A stretch of DNA of 6,107 bases from assembly GCA_964546765.1 (NCBI GenBank), contig CAZJKV010000108.1, positions 1-6,107 of the forward strand. The letters run 5' to 3'. Shown piece after piece: positions 5,404 through 6,107 of this stretch (positions are counted from its first letter, which is position 1; every line of letters begins with the position of its first letter). A program made the position numbers and the translations under genes. Under the pieces are notes generated by a model. It did no database searches and was not told the DNA's origin. It saw only the letters and a program-made list of their open reading frames with translations. The stretch comes from JAITWN01 sp964546765. GTDB taxonomy: Bacteria > Pseudomonadota > Gammaproteobacteria > SZUA-140.

Positions 5404-5519
5404 CATCGGATCATCTGGATTCAGCCTATGACGTTCTGCGTAATATGTAAACCGTGATAGATTGATCATTGCATGATCTCGTCATGTGAACTATCAGTGT
5501 TTATCTGCTATTGATGTGT
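5404..5519 (-). promoter_or_regulatory. AT-rich higA upstream region with nested inverted repeats
   Basis: The outer arms, TAAACCGTGATAG (5448-5460) and CTATCAGTGTTTA (5491-5503), are complementary at 11 of 13 positions. Between them GATCAT-TGC-ATGATC (5464-5478) is a perfect inner inverted repeat. This is a plausible two-part operator for HigA. On the minus strand TTTACA (5452-5447) could be a -35, with only a poor -10 (TAGGCT) 17 bases on. No HigB coding remnant was recognised here. Confidence 0.45.
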
Positions 5520-5600
5520 GGGGTCGGACCTCGGCAACTTGTTGAACTGAATTAAGGCCCTGATTGATCAGATTTCAGCAACTTACCGTGGTCCGACCCC
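5520..5600. repeat. Complete compact foldback repeat, 81 bp (copy C)
   Basis: The ends GGGGTCGGACCTCGG (5520-5534) and CCGTGGTCCGACCCC (5586-5600) are inverted repeats with 14 of 15 matches. The pairing continues imperfectly inward: AACTTGTTGAACTGA on the left resembles the complement of TTTCAGCAACTTA on the right. The whole element can therefore fold into one long hairpin. It lies at the 3' end of the minus-strand gene at 5583-6107 and upstream of higA. It has no T-tract, so it is not a standard intrinsic terminator, but such a hairpin could stabilise the 3' end of the transcript, as REP/BIME elements do. Confidence 0.88.
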
Positions 5601-6107
5601 AGACATATCTTCGAGCAGCTTGCTCGCGAACTGTCCGTCGCGGCCCTCGGGGTCGGTGCTGACGGTCAGGTCCAGATAGCGGCGGTATGCGTCTTCATCC
5701 CCCTCTCCCTGCACCACCAGCGCCGCTGCCAGATAGGTCGCAGCCTTGTATCCGGCCGCCATGTCGTCGAAGTTGCGATGGGCGAGGATCTCGTCCAGCA
5801 ATCGCTTGCCCTGGTCATGGCGATTGAAGAAGGACGGAATATGAATGAAGGCGTTCGCCGCGACCAGCAGGGTATCGAGGTATCGGGGCGAGTCGCGATC
5901 CCCGGATTTCGATGATTTCTCGAGTGCGCGATCGATGATTCTCAGGCCATCTTCGGTCAGGCGGCGCTTGTCGATGTTGTTGGAGGCATCCCTGCCCTGC
6001 AAGGTCATCGATGCGCCGAGATACGCGAGGAAGACCGGCTCCTGCGGATGTCGATGGCTCAACGACTTGAACCGCTGGGTCGCATCACGCACCGCGCGCC
6101 TGTCACC
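5583..6107 (-). CDS. Helical (TPR-like) repeat protein, 5' end outside the window
   Basis: The frame is open to the window edge, giving at least 174 residues; a GTG at 6092 is available but the reading continues upstream (GDRRAVRDATQRF), so the gene is probably longer. The protein is made of paired amphipathic helices with small residues at regular spacing (FLAYLGASMTLQGRDA, ...GLRIIDRALEKSS..., RYLDTLLVAANAFIHIPSFFNRHDQGKRLLDEIL, AAGYKAATYLAAALVVQGEGDEDAYRRYLDLTV). This resembles TPR-type scaffolds that bind other proteins. No catalytic motif, membrane segment or lipobox is seen in this part. The last five residues (GVGPR) and the stop TAA are encoded by repeat C, so the original C-terminus was probably replaced when the element inserted. 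The family is not recognised more precisely. Confidence 0.7.
   Translation of the reverse strand, partial: GDRRAVRDATQRFKSLSHRHPQEPVFLAYLGASMTLQGRDASNNIDKRRLTEDGLRIIDRALEKSSKSGDRDSPRYLDTLLVAANAFIHIPSFFNRHDQGKRLLDEILAHRNFDDMAAGYKAATYLAAALVVQGEGDEDAYRRYLDLTVSTDPEGRDGQFASKLLEDMSGVGPR

Noticed and set aside
5402..5519. A possible HigB toxin upstream of higA
   Set aside because: Reading the minus strand in all frames gives no RelE/HigB-like ending such as WRITFRF...DVDYEDYH, and only about 120 bases are available before repeat C.
5520..5600. Intrinsic terminator
   Set aside because: The hairpin is long and GC-rich at its base but has no run of T after it on either strand, so it was kept as a repeat with only a possible role in mRNA 3' ends.

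Overview
The window comes from a high-GC proteobacterial chromosome, most likely a gammaproteobacterium; this is inferred from codon use and gene families, and no marker gene fixes the taxon. It is an accessory region with no rRNA, tRNA, CRISPR array or transposase. It holds small toxin-antitoxin-type modules and two large nucleic-acid enzymes, separated by copies of a dispersed palindromic repeat whose ends read GGGGTCGGACCACGG / CCGTGGTCCGACCCC.

Layout. 1-48 is the right half of a repeat copy (A). 156-700 (+) is a tightly packed DUF4160-DUF2442 pair. 704-1011 (+) is the wreck of a hicAB module: a 232-bp deletion has fused the front of hicA to the back of hicB. 1043-2602 (+) is a Pif1/RecD-like SF1 helicase with a WYL-like C-terminal domain. 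2612-2826 is a long form of the repeat (B) with a structured insert. 2947-3524 (+) is an intact hicA-hicB pair whose hicB end is 99% identical to the wreck. 3536-3549 is a half copy of the repeat (D). 3568-5022 (-) is a Cas4-like nuclease joined to a DUF2779 DEDD-type exonuclease-like domain. 5087-5392 (-) is a HigA-type XRE antitoxin with no visible HigB. 5520-5600 is a compact 81-bp foldback copy of the repeat (C). 5583-6107 (-) is the 3' part of a helical-repeat protein whose last five codons and stop lie inside repeat C.

How it fits together. The repeats mark nearly every module boundary and sit at gene 3' ends. This is what REP/MITE-like elements do, and it would also let modules be exchanged by recombination. 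The hicAB pair is bracketed by outward-facing repeat ends (CCGTGG...CCCC before it, GGGTCGG...ACGG after it) like a small cassette. The duplicated and partly deleted hicAB shows that rearrangement has occurred here. The helicase-WYL and Cas4-DUF2779 proteins are plausible genome-maintenance or defence enzymes, but no known defence system is completed in this window. Several promoter-proximal inverted repeats (upstream of hicA, the DUF2779 gene and higA) look like operators.
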